Source: JAYQKL01 sp965243245
Lineage (GTDB): Bacteria > Pseudomonadota > Alphaproteobacteria > RS24
DNA length: 64,000 bases
Assembly (NCBI GenBank): GCA_965243245.1
Contig: OZ251536.1
Coordinates: forward strand, 248,001-312,000
Reading direction: 5' to 3'
Shown here in pieces: positions 1-9,347 of the stretch; within the stretch, counting starts at the first letter, position 1, and each line of letters starts with the position of its first letter. A program made the position numbers and the translations under genes. The notes under the pieces were generated by a model. The model did no database searches. It saw nothing but the letters and a program-made list of their open reading frames with translations, and had not been told where the DNA came from.

Positions 1-110
1 AAAGTGAATATTTGACCGTAACGGCTCAAGGCTGTTTTAAAACTTGTATATGAGTTGCTTTGCTCTTAGATTTGATTAAATTTTAAGCAAATATATTATA
101 TGATGAAAAA

Positions 111-1145
111 ATGACCATTTGTTCTGATACGTTCTCTTTGCCGCGTGGCTTATCTGGTAAAGTCGCCTTGGCACCGATGTCAGGTGTGACTGATTTGCCG
201 TTTAGGAAATTGGCTAGTCGCGCGGGCGCGGCTTGGGTAGTGTCGGAGATGGTCGCAAGCGAGGAACTTGTTAAAGCGCGCCCTGATGTCGTCAAACGCG
301 CCGAGGGAGATGCATTTTTATCTCCGTTTATTATTCAGTTAGCTGGGCGCGAGCCTCATTGGCTGGTGGAGGGTGCAAAACTAGCGGCACAAGCTGGCGC
401 GGATATTATTGATCTAAATATGGGCTGTCCTTCACGTCGGGTGACGGGGGGGTTATCTGGCTCTGCGCTGATGAGGGATGAGGAATTGGCGTTAAAAATT
501 ATCGAAGCGACAGTTGCGGCGGTTGATGTTCCGGTGACGTTGAAGATGCGTTTGGGCTGGGATTTCGATATGCTAAACGCCCCGATTATCGCTCGGCGCG
601 CCGCCGAAGCGGGCATTGAAATGATAACGGTGCATGGGCGCACACGCAGTCAGTTTTACAAAGGTTCAGCCGATTGGCAGGCTGTCAGAGCCACCAAAGA
701 AGCGGTTCATATTCCGGTTATCGTCAATGGTGACATAGAAACGGGCCAGCATGCGCAAGCGGCATTAGAGCAATCTGGTGCCGATGGTGTGATGGTGGGG
801 CGGGCAGCTTTAGGTCAACCATGGTTATTGGGACAGATCGAAGCCTATTTGCAAGAGGGTAAGTGGATTAAAACGCCCGATGCCGCCACGCGCTATAGCC
901 TTGTTCAAGAGTGGTATCAGGATATGACAGCGTATTATGGCGAGCCTATGGGCATTAAAATGGCACGTAAGCATCTGGCGGGGTTCGTTGAAACACATTT
1001 GGGTAAGACACCAAAAGCAAAGTCTTTTCAAAGGCACATTTGTCAGCTCGTATCAAAGCAAGAGGTCTTGGATAATATTGAAAAACTTTATGCGTTACCC
1101 CCCTTAGTTGATTATCACAGCTACGGATTAAGTGAGGCAATATGA
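111..1145 (+). CDS. dusB: tRNA-dihydrouridine synthase, DusB/NifR3 family
   Basis: This FMN enzyme reduces uridine to dihydrouridine in the D-loop of tRNAs in the cytoplasm. The 344-residue protein shows the Dus TIM-barrel signatures: MSGVTDLPFR near the N-terminus, the NMGCPSRRV segment carrying the catalytic cysteine, KMRLGWD, TVHGRTRSQFYKG, IVNGDI and a GVMVGRAALGQPW phosphate-binding stretch. The ATG at 111 gives a normal family length. Its stop overlaps the ntrB start by four bases (ATGA). The same gene (nifR3) lies upstream of ntrBC in many alphaproteobacteria, which is the main taxonomic clue here. Family assignment is secure; the exact tRNA position modified is inferred from the family. 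Confidence 0.95.
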   Translation: MTICSDTFSLPRGLSGKVALAPMSGVTDLPFRKLASRAGAAWVVSEMVASEELVKARPDVVKRAEGDAFLSPFIIQLAGREPHWLVEGAKLAAQAGADIIDLNMGCPSRRVTGGLSGSALMRDEELALKIIEATVAAVDVPVTLKMRLGWDFDMLNAPIIARRAAEAGIEMITVHGRTRSQFYKGSADWQAVRATKEAVHIPVIVNGDIETGQHAQAALEQSGADGVMVGRAALGQPWLLGQIEAYLQEGKWIKTPDAATRYSLVQEWYQDMTAYYGEPMGIKMARKHLAGFVETHLGKTPKAKSFQRHICQLVSKQEVLDNIEKLYALPPLVDYHSYGLSEAI

Positions 1146-2335
1146 ACCATTTCCCAAAGACAAAAATCCCAAAGACAAAATTCGCCGCGATATTAGCCAG
1201 CCTCCCCCATCCCATCATCGTGGTCAGGCGCGATAGGGCGATTATATATGCAAATTTTGCCGCCGAAGAATTTTTCTTTCAAAGCGTTGAAATGCTTAAA
1301 ACCTGTAAATTCGAAGACATTATTCCTTTCGGGAGTCCGCTTATCGGGCTGGTAGAACAGGTCTTTCAATCTGGTAGCACGATAAATGAATATGCTATTG
1401 ATCTCGGGACGCCGCGCACGACCAAAAAGCTTATGGTTGATGTGCAGGTGGCTCTGGTTAGCCATGCTGGAGAAGATGAAGCGGTGCTTATGATTCAAAA
1501 AAAATCTATCGCCTCGACCATTGACCGACAATTGACGCATCGCGGTGCGGCGAGATCTGTGTCTGGCATGGCGGCGATGCTGGCACATGAGATTAAAAAC
1601 CCGCTTGCGAGTATTCGAGGGGCGGCGCAATTGCTCGAGGCTGATTTGGATGCCAGCGAGCGCACGTTAACACAACTGATTTGTAATGAAACGGACCGTG
1701 TTGTCAGGCTGGTTGACCAGTTTGAGGTGTTTACGGATACGCCTCAGCTTTTGATGCAAGAGGTTAATATTCATACTGTTCTGACCTATGTTGCGCAATT
1801 GGCGCGGCGTGGGTTTGGCAAAAATATTTCTATCAAAGAAGATTATGACCCCTCATTACCTAGCCTTTTAGGAAATAAAGATAAGCTCATTCAGGTGTTT
1901 TTAAATCTTATGAAGAATGCGGCCGAGGCCGTTGACCAAAAAAATGGTGAGATTACTCTTAAGACATCATTTAGACCGGGCGTTAGGCTTGCTATTGCGG
2001 GTCAAGGCAGGCACGTTAGCTTGCCTTTGGAGTTTTGTGTCATTGATAATGGGGGCGGGATTGCTGAAGATATAAAGAACATTATTTTTGAACCATTTGT
2101 CACCAGCAAGTCTGGCGGCACGGGGTTGGGGTTGGCACTGGTGGCTAAAATTATCGAAGATCATGGCGGCGTTATTGAGTGTGACACTGAAATGAAGGCT
2201 CAAACAAAAGCCGAAACAGGGATTGAAACGGGGGGTGAACAAACTATTTTCCGTATTCTTATGCCGATAAGCCAACAAGGCATTACAAGCACAATGAACG
2301 AACCTATCGCGCAAACTAAAGAGGTCAATTTATGA
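1142..2335 (+). CDS. ntrB: Nitrogen regulation sensor histidine kinase NtrB
   Basis: Cytoplasmic two-component kinase that phosphorylates or dephosphorylates NtrC according to nitrogen status via PII. The 397-residue protein has an N-terminal PAS-like region (about 15-120), the HisKA phosphoacceptor helix with HEIKNPLASIRG, and a HATPase domain with N box (NLMKNAAEAV), G1 box (VIDNGGGI) and G2 box (SGGTGLGLALV). There is no membrane segment, as expected for NtrB. The start overlaps the dusB stop and the stop overlaps the ntrC start, each by four bases, indicating translational coupling. About 20 residues after the ATP-binding domain form a poorly conserved tail. Confidence 0.95.
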   Translation: MNHFPKTKIPKTKFAAILASLPHPIIVVRRDRAIIYANFAAEEFFFQSVEMLKTCKFEDIIPFGSPLIGLVEQVFQSGSTINEYAIDLGTPRTTKKLMVDVQVALVSHAGEDEAVLMIQKKSIASTIDRQLTHRGAARSVSGMAAMLAHEIKNPLASIRGAAQLLEADLDASERTLTQLICNETDRVVRLVDQFEVFTDTPQLLMQEVNIHTVLTYVAQLARRGFGKNISIKEDYDPSLPSLLGNKDKLIQVFLNLMKNAAEAVDQKNGEITLKTSFRPGVRLAIAGQGRHVSLPLEFCVIDNGGGIAEDIKNIIFEPFVTSKSGGTGLGLALVAKIIEDHGGVIECDTEMKAQTKAETGIETGGEQTIFRILMPISQQGITSTMNEPIAQTKEVNL

Positions 2336-3780
2336 GTAAGGGAACTATACTTGTTGCAGATGATGATACGGCGATAAGGACGGTTATCACACAAGCGCTT
2401 GGCCGCGCTGAATATGAGGTTAAAGCGACCAGCAATGCGGCGACTCTTTGGCGGTGGGTCAGCAATGGTGAGGGAGATTTGATTGTCACTGATGTGGTGA
2501 TGCCAGATGAAAATGCTTTTGATCTGGTACCGCGTATAAAGCGACTGCGTCCAGATTTGCCGATTATTATGATGAGTGCTTTAAACACATTATCGACGGC
2601 TGTTAAGGCGGCTGAATGCGGGGCTTATGAATATCTTCCCAAGCCTTTTGATTTGAAAGAGATGTTAAACATTATCGCCCGCGCCATCACGATTGAAAAG
2701 CCTCACCCAAGGCCTGATAGTGATGTGCTTGATGAGGATATGATGCTGATCGGACACTCACCGGCGATGCAAGAGATTTATCGCGGATTAGCGCGGCTCA
2801 TGCAAAATGATTTGACTGTTATGGTATCGGGTGAAAGTGGAACGGGTAAAGAGCTTATCGCCATTGCGCTGCATCAATTAGGGCAAAGAAAGCATGGTCC
2901 ATTTGTTGCTATTAATGTGGCGGCAATCCCGAAAGAATTGATTGAAAGCGAGTTATTTGGCCATGAAAAGGGCGCCTTTACAGGCGCGAATACGCGGGTG
3001 ATGGGGCGTTTTTCTCAAGCCGATGGGGGAACGCTCTTTCTTGATGAGATCGGCGATATGCCAATGGAAGCCCAAACACGTTTACTGCGTGTTTTGCAAG
3101 AAGGCGAGTTTACAACTGTCGGGGGACGCAGGTCAATTAAAACAGATGTGCGCATTATTGCGGCGACCAATAAAGACCTCAAAGGGCTGATTGATAAAGG
3201 ATTGTTCCGCGAAGACCTTTATTTCAGACTGAATGTTGTTCCTTTAAGGATCCCGCCCTTGAGAAATCGATTAGAAGATGTTGATGAGCTATGCCGTCAT
3301 TTTTTGAAGCTTGCTGAAAAGGAAGGTTTGCCGCTTAAATCTATTTCGCCCGAAGGTGTGGCGTTTCTTAAAACATATCATTGGCCGGGAAATGTCCGCG
3401 AGCTTGGAAACTTTATGCGCCGTGTGGCCGCCTTATATAATGACGAGGTGATCGGGGTAAATATTTTGCAACAAGAGCTTACCGACCTGCCCGTGGCGCA
3501 AATGAACTCTATTGAGGGCGGCACTCAAGACACAATTGCCGACAGTATAGAAACGCATTTGAGGCAATATTTTAGCGCGTTTGAAGAAGATAACCCGCCC
3601 CCGTCTGGTTTATATGACCGCGTTTTAAAAGAAGTTGAAGAGCCTCTCATTCGGCTTTCTTTGGCAATAACCAATGGCAATCAAATTCGAACGGCTGAAA
3701 TGCTTGGGCTGAACCGAAACACGCTACGCAAGAAAATTCGTGAGCTTGGTATTGATGTGGTGCGCCACCCGCGTAGCTGA
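2332..3780 (+). CDS. ntrC: Nitrogen regulation response regulator NtrC (sigma-54 activator)
   Basis: Response regulator that activates sigma-54 promoters for nitrogen assimilation. The 482 residues show a receiver domain (about 5-115) with acidic DDD near residue 10 and the phosphoacceptor in IVTDVVMPDE. An AAA+ domain follows with Walker A GESGTGKELIA, the sigma-54 contact loop GAFTGA and Walker B GGTLFLDEIGDM. A C-terminal Fis-type helix-turn-helix ends the protein (TAEMLGLNRNTLRKKIRELG). The start overlaps ntrB by four bases. The gene ends directly against the convergent solute-binding protein gene; no ntrYX pair follows. Confidence 0.96.
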   Translation: MSKGTILVADDDTAIRTVITQALGRAEYEVKATSNAATLWRWVSNGEGDLIVTDVVMPDENAFDLVPRIKRLRPDLPIIMMSALNTLSTAVKAAECGAYEYLPKPFDLKEMLNIIARAITIEKPHPRPDSDVLDEDMMLIGHSPAMQEIYRGLARLMQNDLTVMVSGESGTGKELIAIALHQLGQRKHGPFVAINVAAIPKELIESELFGHEKGAFTGANTRVMGRFSQADGGTLFLDEIGDMPMEAQTRLLRVLQEGEFTTVGGRRSIKTDVRIIAATNKDLKGLIDKGLFREDLYFRLNVVPLRIPPLRNRLEDVDELCRHFLKLAEKEGLPLKSISPEGVAFLKTYHWPGNVRELGNFMRRVAALYNDEVIGVNILQQELTDLPVAQMNSIEGGTQDTIADSIETHLRQYFSAFEEDNPPPSGLYDRVLKEVEEPLIRLSLAITNGNQIRTAEMLGLNRNTLRKKIRELGIDVVRHPRS

Positions 3781-5601
3781 TTAATTATCGGGATTAACCC
3801 ACCAGCTATCAAACTTAGCCCCATAAAGAGAATGGCGCCAGCTATGTTCAACCTGATGCCAACGCGCCACCCATTGGGCCGGCTGGTGAAAAAGCGGGAT
3901 GACATAATTACCGCCAAGCAACAGCCTATCTAAGGCGCGCGCGGCGGCGATGAACTCAATACGTGTTTTGGCATTTGTTAATGCGCTAATCGTTTTGTCA
4001 ATATTAGGGTGTTGAATACCAGAATAGTTGCGACTGCCATTTTGGGTTGCCGCTTTAGAGCCCCAGTAAAATGATTGTTCATTACCGGGCGATAATGAGG
4101 CAAACCAATTATAGATTATCATATCATAATCGAATTTCTGGACGCGGTTTTGATATTGTGTCGCATCAATAAAGCGCACATTAGCGACCACGCCGATATG
4201 GGTTAGCATCTGCTTATAGGCAATGGCAAGGCGTTCGTTTTCGCGTGATTGAACGATAATCTCAAAACTAAGCGGCGTTTGCGTTTTAAGATTAATCATC
4301 CGTCCATTTTGCAACTCATAACCTGCCGATTTAAGTAGCTTAATGCTGGCCGCGCGGGCTTTTCTGTTGCGTCCAGAAATATCACCTTCGGGCGCGGTGT
4401 ATCCTGACTTTAAAATAAGGGCATCAAGTTTTGCTCGCTTGAGAAATTTTTTCTCAAGCTTTGACGCCGGTTGCTGAAAGGCACTTAATTGGGAGTTTTG
4501 AAAATAGCTATGTGTGCGTTTATAGGCATTGGCATAAAGGGTTTTATTTACCCATGTGAAGTTGAAAATATAACTGAGGGCTTTGCGGGTTTTTTGCTTT
4601 GCAAATATCTGGCGGCGGGTGTTGAAAACAAAGCCATAAAGTCCTGAAGGGGTGCCAATATTGATGGTTTCTTTAACAATGCGCCCGTCACGCGCCGCCG
4701 GAAAGTCAAACCCGCGTGCCCAACGAATAGGATTGGTTTCTTCCCAAATATCCACCAAGCCAGATTTAAAGGCTTCAAAAGCACTGTTTTCATCTCTGTA
4801 ATAATCATAATGCAAAGCCATGATATTATTGCGTCCCTTATTGACACGAAGATTTTCGCCCCAATAATTTGCGGTTTTTTCATAGATTACTTTTTTACCG
4901 GGCTTCACCTCTGCAACCACATAAGGCCCTGAACCAATTGGCGTTACAAGGCTGGTTTTTGAAAAATCTCTATTATCAAAATCATGTTTGGGTAAAATTG
5001 GCATCAAGCCCATAATCAGAGGCATTTCATAATCGGGCTCGTCTTGCCTAAACTTGAATGTAATTGTTCGCGCATCGGGCGTTTCAACATCAGTCACTTT
5101 GGCATAATAATAGCGATGATTGGGACGCCCTTTATCACGCAGAGTCTCAAATGAAAAAATGACATCTTCAACCGTCACGGGGTGACCATCTGAAAACTTT
5201 GCTCTTTCATTTAAAACAAAAGTAACCTCACTTCTGTTTGGCGGGGTTTGGACACTTTTGGCAAGCAATCCATAGAGGCTGAAAGGTTCGTCAAAATGCC
5301 TGATAAGCAGGCTTTCATAAACATGTTCGCGCAACCCGAAAGGCGGATTACCCTTAATGATGAAAGGATTGAGACTGTCAAAACTGCCAAGTTTAGCAAA
5401 AACAACCTCGCCGCCTTGAATGGGGCGCGGGTCGGTATAGGTAAAAGCATCATTTTGTTTAAGGACGGCGGCGCCATGCATAGAAATTGCAGTTGATTGT
5501 ACAGCTGATTGTGCAGCTGATTGTGCAGCTGATTGTGGAGAGGCACTTGTTTCATAAAAAAACGTGAAAGATAAAAATAAAAATATGAATATATAGCGCA
5601 T
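3781..5601 (-). CDS. ABC transporter substrate-binding protein, family 5 (YejA-like)
   Basis: Predicted periplasmic solute-binding protein of the oligopeptide/microcin C class (SBP_bac_5), about 606 residues. A signal peptide (hydrophobic run then ETSAS) precedes a low-complexity Gln-Ser-Ala stretch encoded by 12-bp tandem repeats. The body shows family features: NPFIIKGNPPFGLREHVYESLL, the VTFVLNERAKFSDGHPVT segment and a PIGSGPYVV motif. I chose the ATG at 5601, preceded by GAGG nine bases upstream, over an in-frame GTG at 5616. No permease or ATPase genes are adjacent, so it is an orphan here. The ligand cannot be told from sequence; a peptide-like ligand is only the family default. Confidence 0.87.
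   Translation of the reverse strand: MRYIFIFLFLSFTFFYETSASPQSAAQSAAQSAVQSTAISMHGAAVLKQNDAFTYTDPRPIQGGEVVFAKLGSFDSLNPFIIKGNPPFGLREHVYESLLIRHFDEPFSLYGLLAKSVQTPPNRSEVTFVLNERAKFSDGHPVTVEDVIFSFETLRDKGRPNHRYYYAKVTDVETPDARTITFKFRQDEPDYEMPLIMGLMPILPKHDFDNRDFSKTSLVTPIGSGPYVVAEVKPGKKVIYEKTANYWGENLRVNKGRNNIMALHYDYYRDENSAFEAFKSGLVDIWEETNPIRWARGFDFPAARDGRIVKETINIGTPSGLYGFVFNTRRQIFAKQKTRKALSYIFNFTWVNKTLYANAYKRTHSYFQNSQLSAFQQPASKLEKKFLKRAKLDALILKSGYTAPEGDISGRNRKARAASIKLLKSAGYELQNGRMINLKTQTPLSFEIIVQSRENERLAIAYKQMLTHIGVVANVRFIDATQYQNRVQKFDYDMIIYNWFASLSPGNEQSFYWGSKAATQNGSRNYSGIQHPNIDKTISALTNAKTRIEFIAAARALDRLLLGGNYVIPLFHQPAQWVARWHQVEHSWRHSLYGAKFDSWWVNPDN
5489..5536. repeat. Four 12-bp tandem repeats in a coding region
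   Basis: Four consecutive copies of a 12-base unit (consensus GCAGCTGATTGT, the first two with one change each) lie in the 5' part of the solute-binding protein gene. They encode a repeated Ala-Gln-Ser-Ala type linker just after the signal peptide on the minus strand. The unit is a multiple of three, so copy-number change would keep the frame and only alter linker length. Confidence 0.9.
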
Positions 5602-5704
5602 CTTAATTATCCTCACAGCTTTATTCTCTTGCCCTCAGGCTTTGCCCTCAGGGAATATTTTGTGAGCATAAAAGGAATTCGCTTTGGGTCAATCGCCATA
5701 TTAT

Positions 5705-6448
5705 TTATTTCGTCGACATGTCCCATTTGATGTTGCGATGATTAAAGCCATCACTTAGCGTGGGTTTAATCACCTTAAAAAAAGGCGAGAGGTCAAAATC
5801 TCTGGGCGTGTAAAGAGAATGATGGCGAATATGATAAATCTCTTTTGCGTTGGCGTGGGTGATTTCGGGGAGTATCGGATATTTGATGGATTGAAAAGCA
5901 TTGGCGATTAAAGTCGAGCAAATAGCGCGCGTGGGGTCGCCGCTACCAAGAGCAATCATGCGGCGGCGGACATAAGTCGGCACTGGCGGATAGGGGAGTA
6001 AATAGCGCATCAGGTCAAAAACATTTTTTAAATCATACTGGTCGCCAATGTGATTTGTTATTTTTGTCACCAAAGCATTACGGTCTTTGGGCGTCAGGTT
6101 AACGGGGCGGCAAATTCTGGTATTAAAGTCGCTATATTTATCTAATGAAACCCCGATCACGCCAAGCTTGGCATCGGCTTCGACGAGTTCACAAGCCTGC
6201 CCATTTTTGTCAATTAAGCCCGCCTCTGACCCAATATAAATCGCCGCATGAGACCAACTAGACTGCGTTAAAAATTTAATGATACGCGATATTCTTAAAT
6301 TCCCGTCCACTAATATCACATCACCGGGCTTTAGCGTGGCGCGTAGCTTTGCTACATTGATAACTGAAAAAGTCTGATACCCAATAACAGGCTTTTCAAG
6401 ATATTTCAGCAGAAGCTGGCTGAAAAAAGTAAGGAGACGGTTCAACAT
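5705..6448 (-). CDS. YiiX/YebB-like NlpC/P60-superfamily (permuted papain fold) amidase
   Basis: About 247 residues resembling the permuted NlpC/P60 family (YaeF/YiiX-like). The characteristic block LKPGDVILVDGNLRISRIIKFLTQSSWSHAAIYIG contains the conserved His of SHAAIYIG. A second block, DPTRAICSTLIANAFQS, carries the Cys expected as nucleophile in the circularly permuted arrangement. I place the start at the ATG at 6448, four bases after the hspQ stop, rather than at 6727, which would overlap hspQ by 275 bases in another frame. Substrates of this family (peptidoglycan, lipid or amide bonds) are mostly unknown. It is probably cotranscribed with hspQ. Confidence 0.8.
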   Translation of the reverse strand: MLNRLLTFFSQLLLKYLEKPVIGYQTFSVINVAKLRATLKPGDVILVDGNLRISRIIKFLTQSSWSHAAIYIGSEAGLIDKNGQACELVEADAKLGVIGVSLDKYSDFNTRICRPVNLTPKDRNALVTKITNHIGDQYDLKNVFDLMRYLLPYPPVPTYVRRRMIALGSGDPTRAICSTLIANAFQSIKYPILPEITHANAKEIYHIRHHSLYTPRDFDLSPFFKVIKPTLSDGFNHRNIKWDMSTK

Positions 6449-6452
6449 TATT

Positions 6453-6788
6453 CTAATGTGACGCAACTTGATGTCTGTAGTAAAAACCGTTGCGATAATC
6501 TTTAAAAAACTCATCAACCTGTGGATGGCGAATAGGCTTTGTATTGCTATCGACCAAAAGGTTTTGCTCTGAAACATAGGCAATATATTCGATTTCTTCA
6601 TTTTCGGCGAGCAGATGATAAAAGGGTTGCTCTTTTTTGGGACGCATTTGGGCTGGAATAGATAACCACCATTCTTCAGTATTGTTAAATTCGGGGTCGA
6701 CATCAAAGATGACGCCTCGAAACTCAAAAAACCGATGCTTAACGATTTGTCCGATTGTAAATTTTGCTTGATTAGATTTAATTTTCAT
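6453..6788 (-). CDS. hspQ: Heat shock protein HspQ
   Basis: Small cytoplasmic protein (111 residues from the ATG at 6788) of the HspQ/YccV family, known in enterobacteria to bind hemimethylated DNA and to act as a Lon specificity factor. Family features are the N-terminal KFTIGQIVKHRFFEFRGVIFDVDPEF block, EEWW, PFYHLLAENEE and the closing VDEFFKDYRNGFYYR. An upstream in-frame TTG adds five residues; the ATG is preceded by a GGTAAG-like site. The YiiX-like gene follows after four bases. No clear heat-shock promoter was identified upstream. Confidence 0.9.
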   Translation of the reverse strand: MKIKSNQAKFTIGQIVKHRFFEFRGVIFDVDPEFNNTEEWWLSIPAQMRPKKEQPFYHLLAENEEIEYIAYVSEQNLLVDSNTKPIRHPQVDEFFKDYRNGFYYRHQVASH

Positions 6789-6910
6789 TTGCTTGCTTAC
6801 CAAAAATATATAACTTTACCTTATATTTATGCACAAGATAAGAAAATATAAAAACTATTCTTCACGCGCGGTTAATTAAAATCGCGCTTAAAGTTAAAGG
6901 AAAGTTTTAA

Positions 6911-7531
6911 ATGAAAGTTTATACAGCTCCAAATGCGCCCAATCCTAGGATTGTTGGTATGTTTGTGTTGGAAAAAAAGCTGGTTGTTGATTTTCATCAA
7001 ATTGACATGCTTGCAGGCGAAAACCGAGAAGCTGCTTTTATGGCCAAGAATCCGTTTGGTCAGTTACCGGCGGTTGAAACGGATGAAGGGCAAATCATTA
7101 CTGAGGTTTCTGCCATTGCTGAATATTTTGAAGAATATCGCCCTACGCCTGTTTTAGTTGGTCGCACGGCTGGCGAAAGAGCCCAAGCGCGTATGTGGGC
7201 AAGGCGCATAGATTTGATGATTTTATCGCCGATGACGATGGGCTTTGAAAACAGTATTGCCAAGAAATTTTTTGAAGGACGGATTAAATTGTATCCTAAA
7301 ATTGGCGATAGTATGATTGAAAAAGCCAATGATGGCTTGGCAACATTAGATGGCTTGATGGCGGGCAAGCATTATTTATGTGGTGACAGGTTTACTTATG
7401 GCGATATTATGCTGTTTAGCTATTTGGATTATTTTCGCAAAGTTGGACAAAAAGTTGACCCCGGTCTTGTGCATCTAACGGAATTCTTCAATACGATGAA
7501 AGAACGCGATAGTGCAATTAAAACAGCTTAG
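6911..7531 (+). CDS. Glutathione S-transferase family protein
   Basis: Cytosolic GST of 206 residues. The N-terminal thioredoxin-like domain (about 1-80) contains KVYTAPNAPNPRIVGMFVLEKKL and the cis-proline/glutathione-binding stretch PFGQLPAVETDEG followed by ITEVSAIAEYFEE. The all-helical C-terminal domain contains the usual capping-box motif (GDRFTYGDIMLFSYLD). A clear AAAGGAAAG ribosome site precedes the ATG at 6911. It stands alone between the divergent hspQ pair and the convergent HupE-like gene. Whether it belongs to the steroid island is unclear; conjugation of electrophiles is the default family role. Confidence 0.9.
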   Translation: MKVYTAPNAPNPRIVGMFVLEKKLVVDFHQIDMLAGENREAAFMAKNPFGQLPAVETDEGQIITEVSAIAEYFEEYRPTPVLVGRTAGERAQARMWARRIDLMILSPMTMGFENSIAKKFFEGRIKLYPKIGDSMIEKANDGLATLDGLMAGKHYLCGDRFTYGDIMLFSYLDYFRKVGQKVDPGLVHLTEFFNTMKERDSAIKTA

Positions 7532-7552
7532 TTACGCTGCGTATGTGATGTG

Positions 7553-8521
7553 TTATATGATATAATTGCTCAGGCGACTGATGACCCAAAACATGCCAAC
7601 GCCGCCCAAAGCATAGGGGAAAACGGCGGCGATTTTTCCCCATGCCACCGCCGAGATACTTTTGCGCCCCCCCCAAACAGCAATGAGGCAAATGCTAATA
7701 AAAATAATTTGCCCAATTTCTATACCCACATTAAAAAATAAAAGGGCTTGAAGCGCGGCGGTTTCTGGTAATCCCAAATTAGCTAAGACACTGGCAAAAC
7801 CAAATCCGTGCAAGAGTCCAAAGGCAAAACTCAGCCCATAAATATTGCTCTTTTGTTGATGCTTTTGGACGATAGCTTCATAGGCAAGCCACGCAATGCT
7901 CAAGGCAATTAATATTTCAATTGGTCGACTAGGCAGGCTAATAAGTCCAAATGTAGCCACGCCCAATGTAAGGCTATGCGCCAGTGTAAAGCTGGTAATC
8001 ACCAGCCATATATGCCTTGAAGAAACCAGAAGCAATAAGCCCACAACCAAGGCAAGATGATCCCAGCCCGCAAAAATATGATTAACCCCCAGCGATAAAT
8101 AGGTCGGTAATAAAAAGCTTTCCTTTGCTTGGTTAATGTTGAAAACAGGACGCGCGGCACCAACAATACCAGTGCGTTTTTCTCCGTTTAGATAAGAAAT
8201 ACTAACATAACTATCTGTGAGGGTGTTTTCTAACCCCTTCAAATAAATTTTTCCAGATATGAGCGGACACTTCAGTGTTTTAATTTCTGAAATAGCTTCT
8301 GCATAAACTTGATATTGGATATTTTGAGAAACCGTGCAAGCGGCATCAAATTCAGGTTGTATCGCCAGCCGTTTATTGTCTTTGAGGGGTTGCTTCCAGA
8401 CCATGGTGAACACGCTCGGCTCTTTTTCAAAAAGCTTCAAAGAAGCAGGCCTTATCTCATGTGCCTGTAGGGGGGTGAAAAAAAGCCAACTAAAAACAAA
8501 AATTAAATTAAATTTATTCAT
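7553..8521 (-). CDS. HupE/UreJ-family membrane protein, module copy 1
   Basis: About 322 residues. A signal peptide (…FFTPLQA) precedes an extracytoplasmic domain of roughly 120 residues (starts HEIRPASLKLFEKEP), then six to seven membrane segments carrying the HupE_UreJ_2 histidine motifs: AGWDHLALVVGLLLL, FTLAHSLTLG and FGLLHGFGFAS. Relatives include nickel permease-like HupE/UreJ, but the ligand of this subfamily is not established. The ATG at 8521 overlaps the ppiC stop by eight bases; a longer reading frame to 8599 would overlap further. It is the last gene of a DUF3604-PpiC-HupE module repeated at 48441-52742. Confidence 0.85.
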   Translation of the reverse strand: MNKFNLIFVFSWLFFTPLQAHEIRPASLKLFEKEPSVFTMVWKQPLKDNKRLAIQPEFDAACTVSQNIQYQVYAEAISEIKTLKCPLISGKIYLKGLENTLTDSYVSISYLNGEKRTGIVGAARPVFNINQAKESFLLPTYLSLGVNHIFAGWDHLALVVGLLLLVSSRHIWLVITSFTLAHSLTLGVATFGLISLPSRPIEILIALSIAWLAYEAIVQKHQQKSNIYGLSFAFGLLHGFGFASVLANLGLPETAALQALLFFNVGIEIGQIIFISICLIAVWGGRKSISAVAWGKIAAVFPYALGGVGMFWVISRLSNYII

Positions 8522-9347
8522 TATCATCAACGAAAACGACTTCATATTTATTGACGATTTCAGCAATCGCTTGATTATTTGTGCGCTCGCGTAAAGCATT
8601 TTTATAGCTTATGAGTACCGCGTCTTTGACCTCGTTAAAGGTGCGTATTTGAGCTTCTGTGCGCTTGGTGATGCGCACCAAATGAACCCCATAAGCAGAG
8701 CCGAGAGGGTGTCCGAAAAAGTTCTTTTCGTTCTCATAATGAGCTATTTTGCTCGCAAAATTAATGCCAAATAATTGTGCCAATTCGTCAGAGGTGACAT
8801 CTTTATATGATTTATCAAGCATGAACGGGTCGCCCAGCGTATGCCAATCGGTGCCTGTATTGAGTTGTTGTTGGATATTAAGGGCATCTTTGAAAATATC
8901 CTCCCGCTCTTTAGGCGATACAAAAACATGTTCAAAACTAACTTTCATCGGCTGGGCAAAAGAAGTCTTATTGGCTTCATAATAGCCTCGAAGTTCATCT
9001 TTGGTGACACTTAAATCTTCATAATTATCTTCCATAATGAATTTTATTTTCTGAACAAGGCGGCGGCGGATAATCGTGTCATCGTCGCCTAGGTTCAGTT
9101 TTTCTGCCTCGCGCGCTAAAGCCCGTTCTTCTACATAAACTCTTATTAATTGTTTAAGGTCTTCCTCGCTTACAGCTCTTTTTTGCTGTTTTGCATAAAG
9201 CGTCGCCAGCCGCTCAATGTCGGATTGGCTAAGCTCAATGATATAGTCAGCCTTGTCTAGGCGATGCTGATAAACAGCCTCCACCATAAACAAAAGACCA
9301 GCTATCGCTATAAAGGCAATAAAGGGGTATTGCTTTAGGGTTTTCAT
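8514..9347 (-). CDS. Membrane-anchored PpiC-type peptidyl-prolyl isomerase, module copy 1
   Basis: 277 residues: an N-terminal membrane anchor (PFIAFIAIAGLLFMVEAVY), a SurA/PrsA-like helical region with RVYVEERALAREAEKLNLGDDD, then a parvulin rotamase domain (PMKVSFEHVFVSPKER … FFGHPLGSAYGVHLVRITKR). Likely a periplasmic foldase tethered to the inner membrane. The start overlaps the stop of the DUF3604 gene (ATGA, four bases), and the stop overlaps the HupE-like start by eight bases. That coupling suggests it folds or matures one of its two partners; this is inference. Divergent parvulin domain, so isomerase activity is not certain. Confidence 0.83.
   Translation of the reverse strand: MKTLKQYPFIAFIAIAGLLFMVEAVYQHRLDKADYIIELSQSDIERLATLYAKQQKRAVSEEDLKQLIRVYVEERALAREAEKLNLGDDDTIIRRRLVQKIKFIMEDNYEDLSVTKDELRGYYEANKTSFAQPMKVSFEHVFVSPKEREDIFKDALNIQQQLNTGTDWHTLGDPFMLDKSYKDVTSDELAQLFGINFASKIAHYENEKNFFGHPLGSAYGVHLVRITKRTEAQIRTFNEVKDAVLISYKNALRERTNNQAIAEIVNKYEVVFVDDNE

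Noticed and set aside
5629..5652. Two 11-bp TTGCCCTCAGG repeats upstream of the solute-binding protein gene
   Set aside because: Seen as a short imperfectly spaced duplication with no symmetry or second occurrence; not supportable as an operator.
6449..6727. N-terminal extension of the YiiX-like frame over hspQ
   Set aside because: It would overlap hspQ almost completely in another frame; an ATG at 6448 right after the hspQ stop gives a sensible protein.
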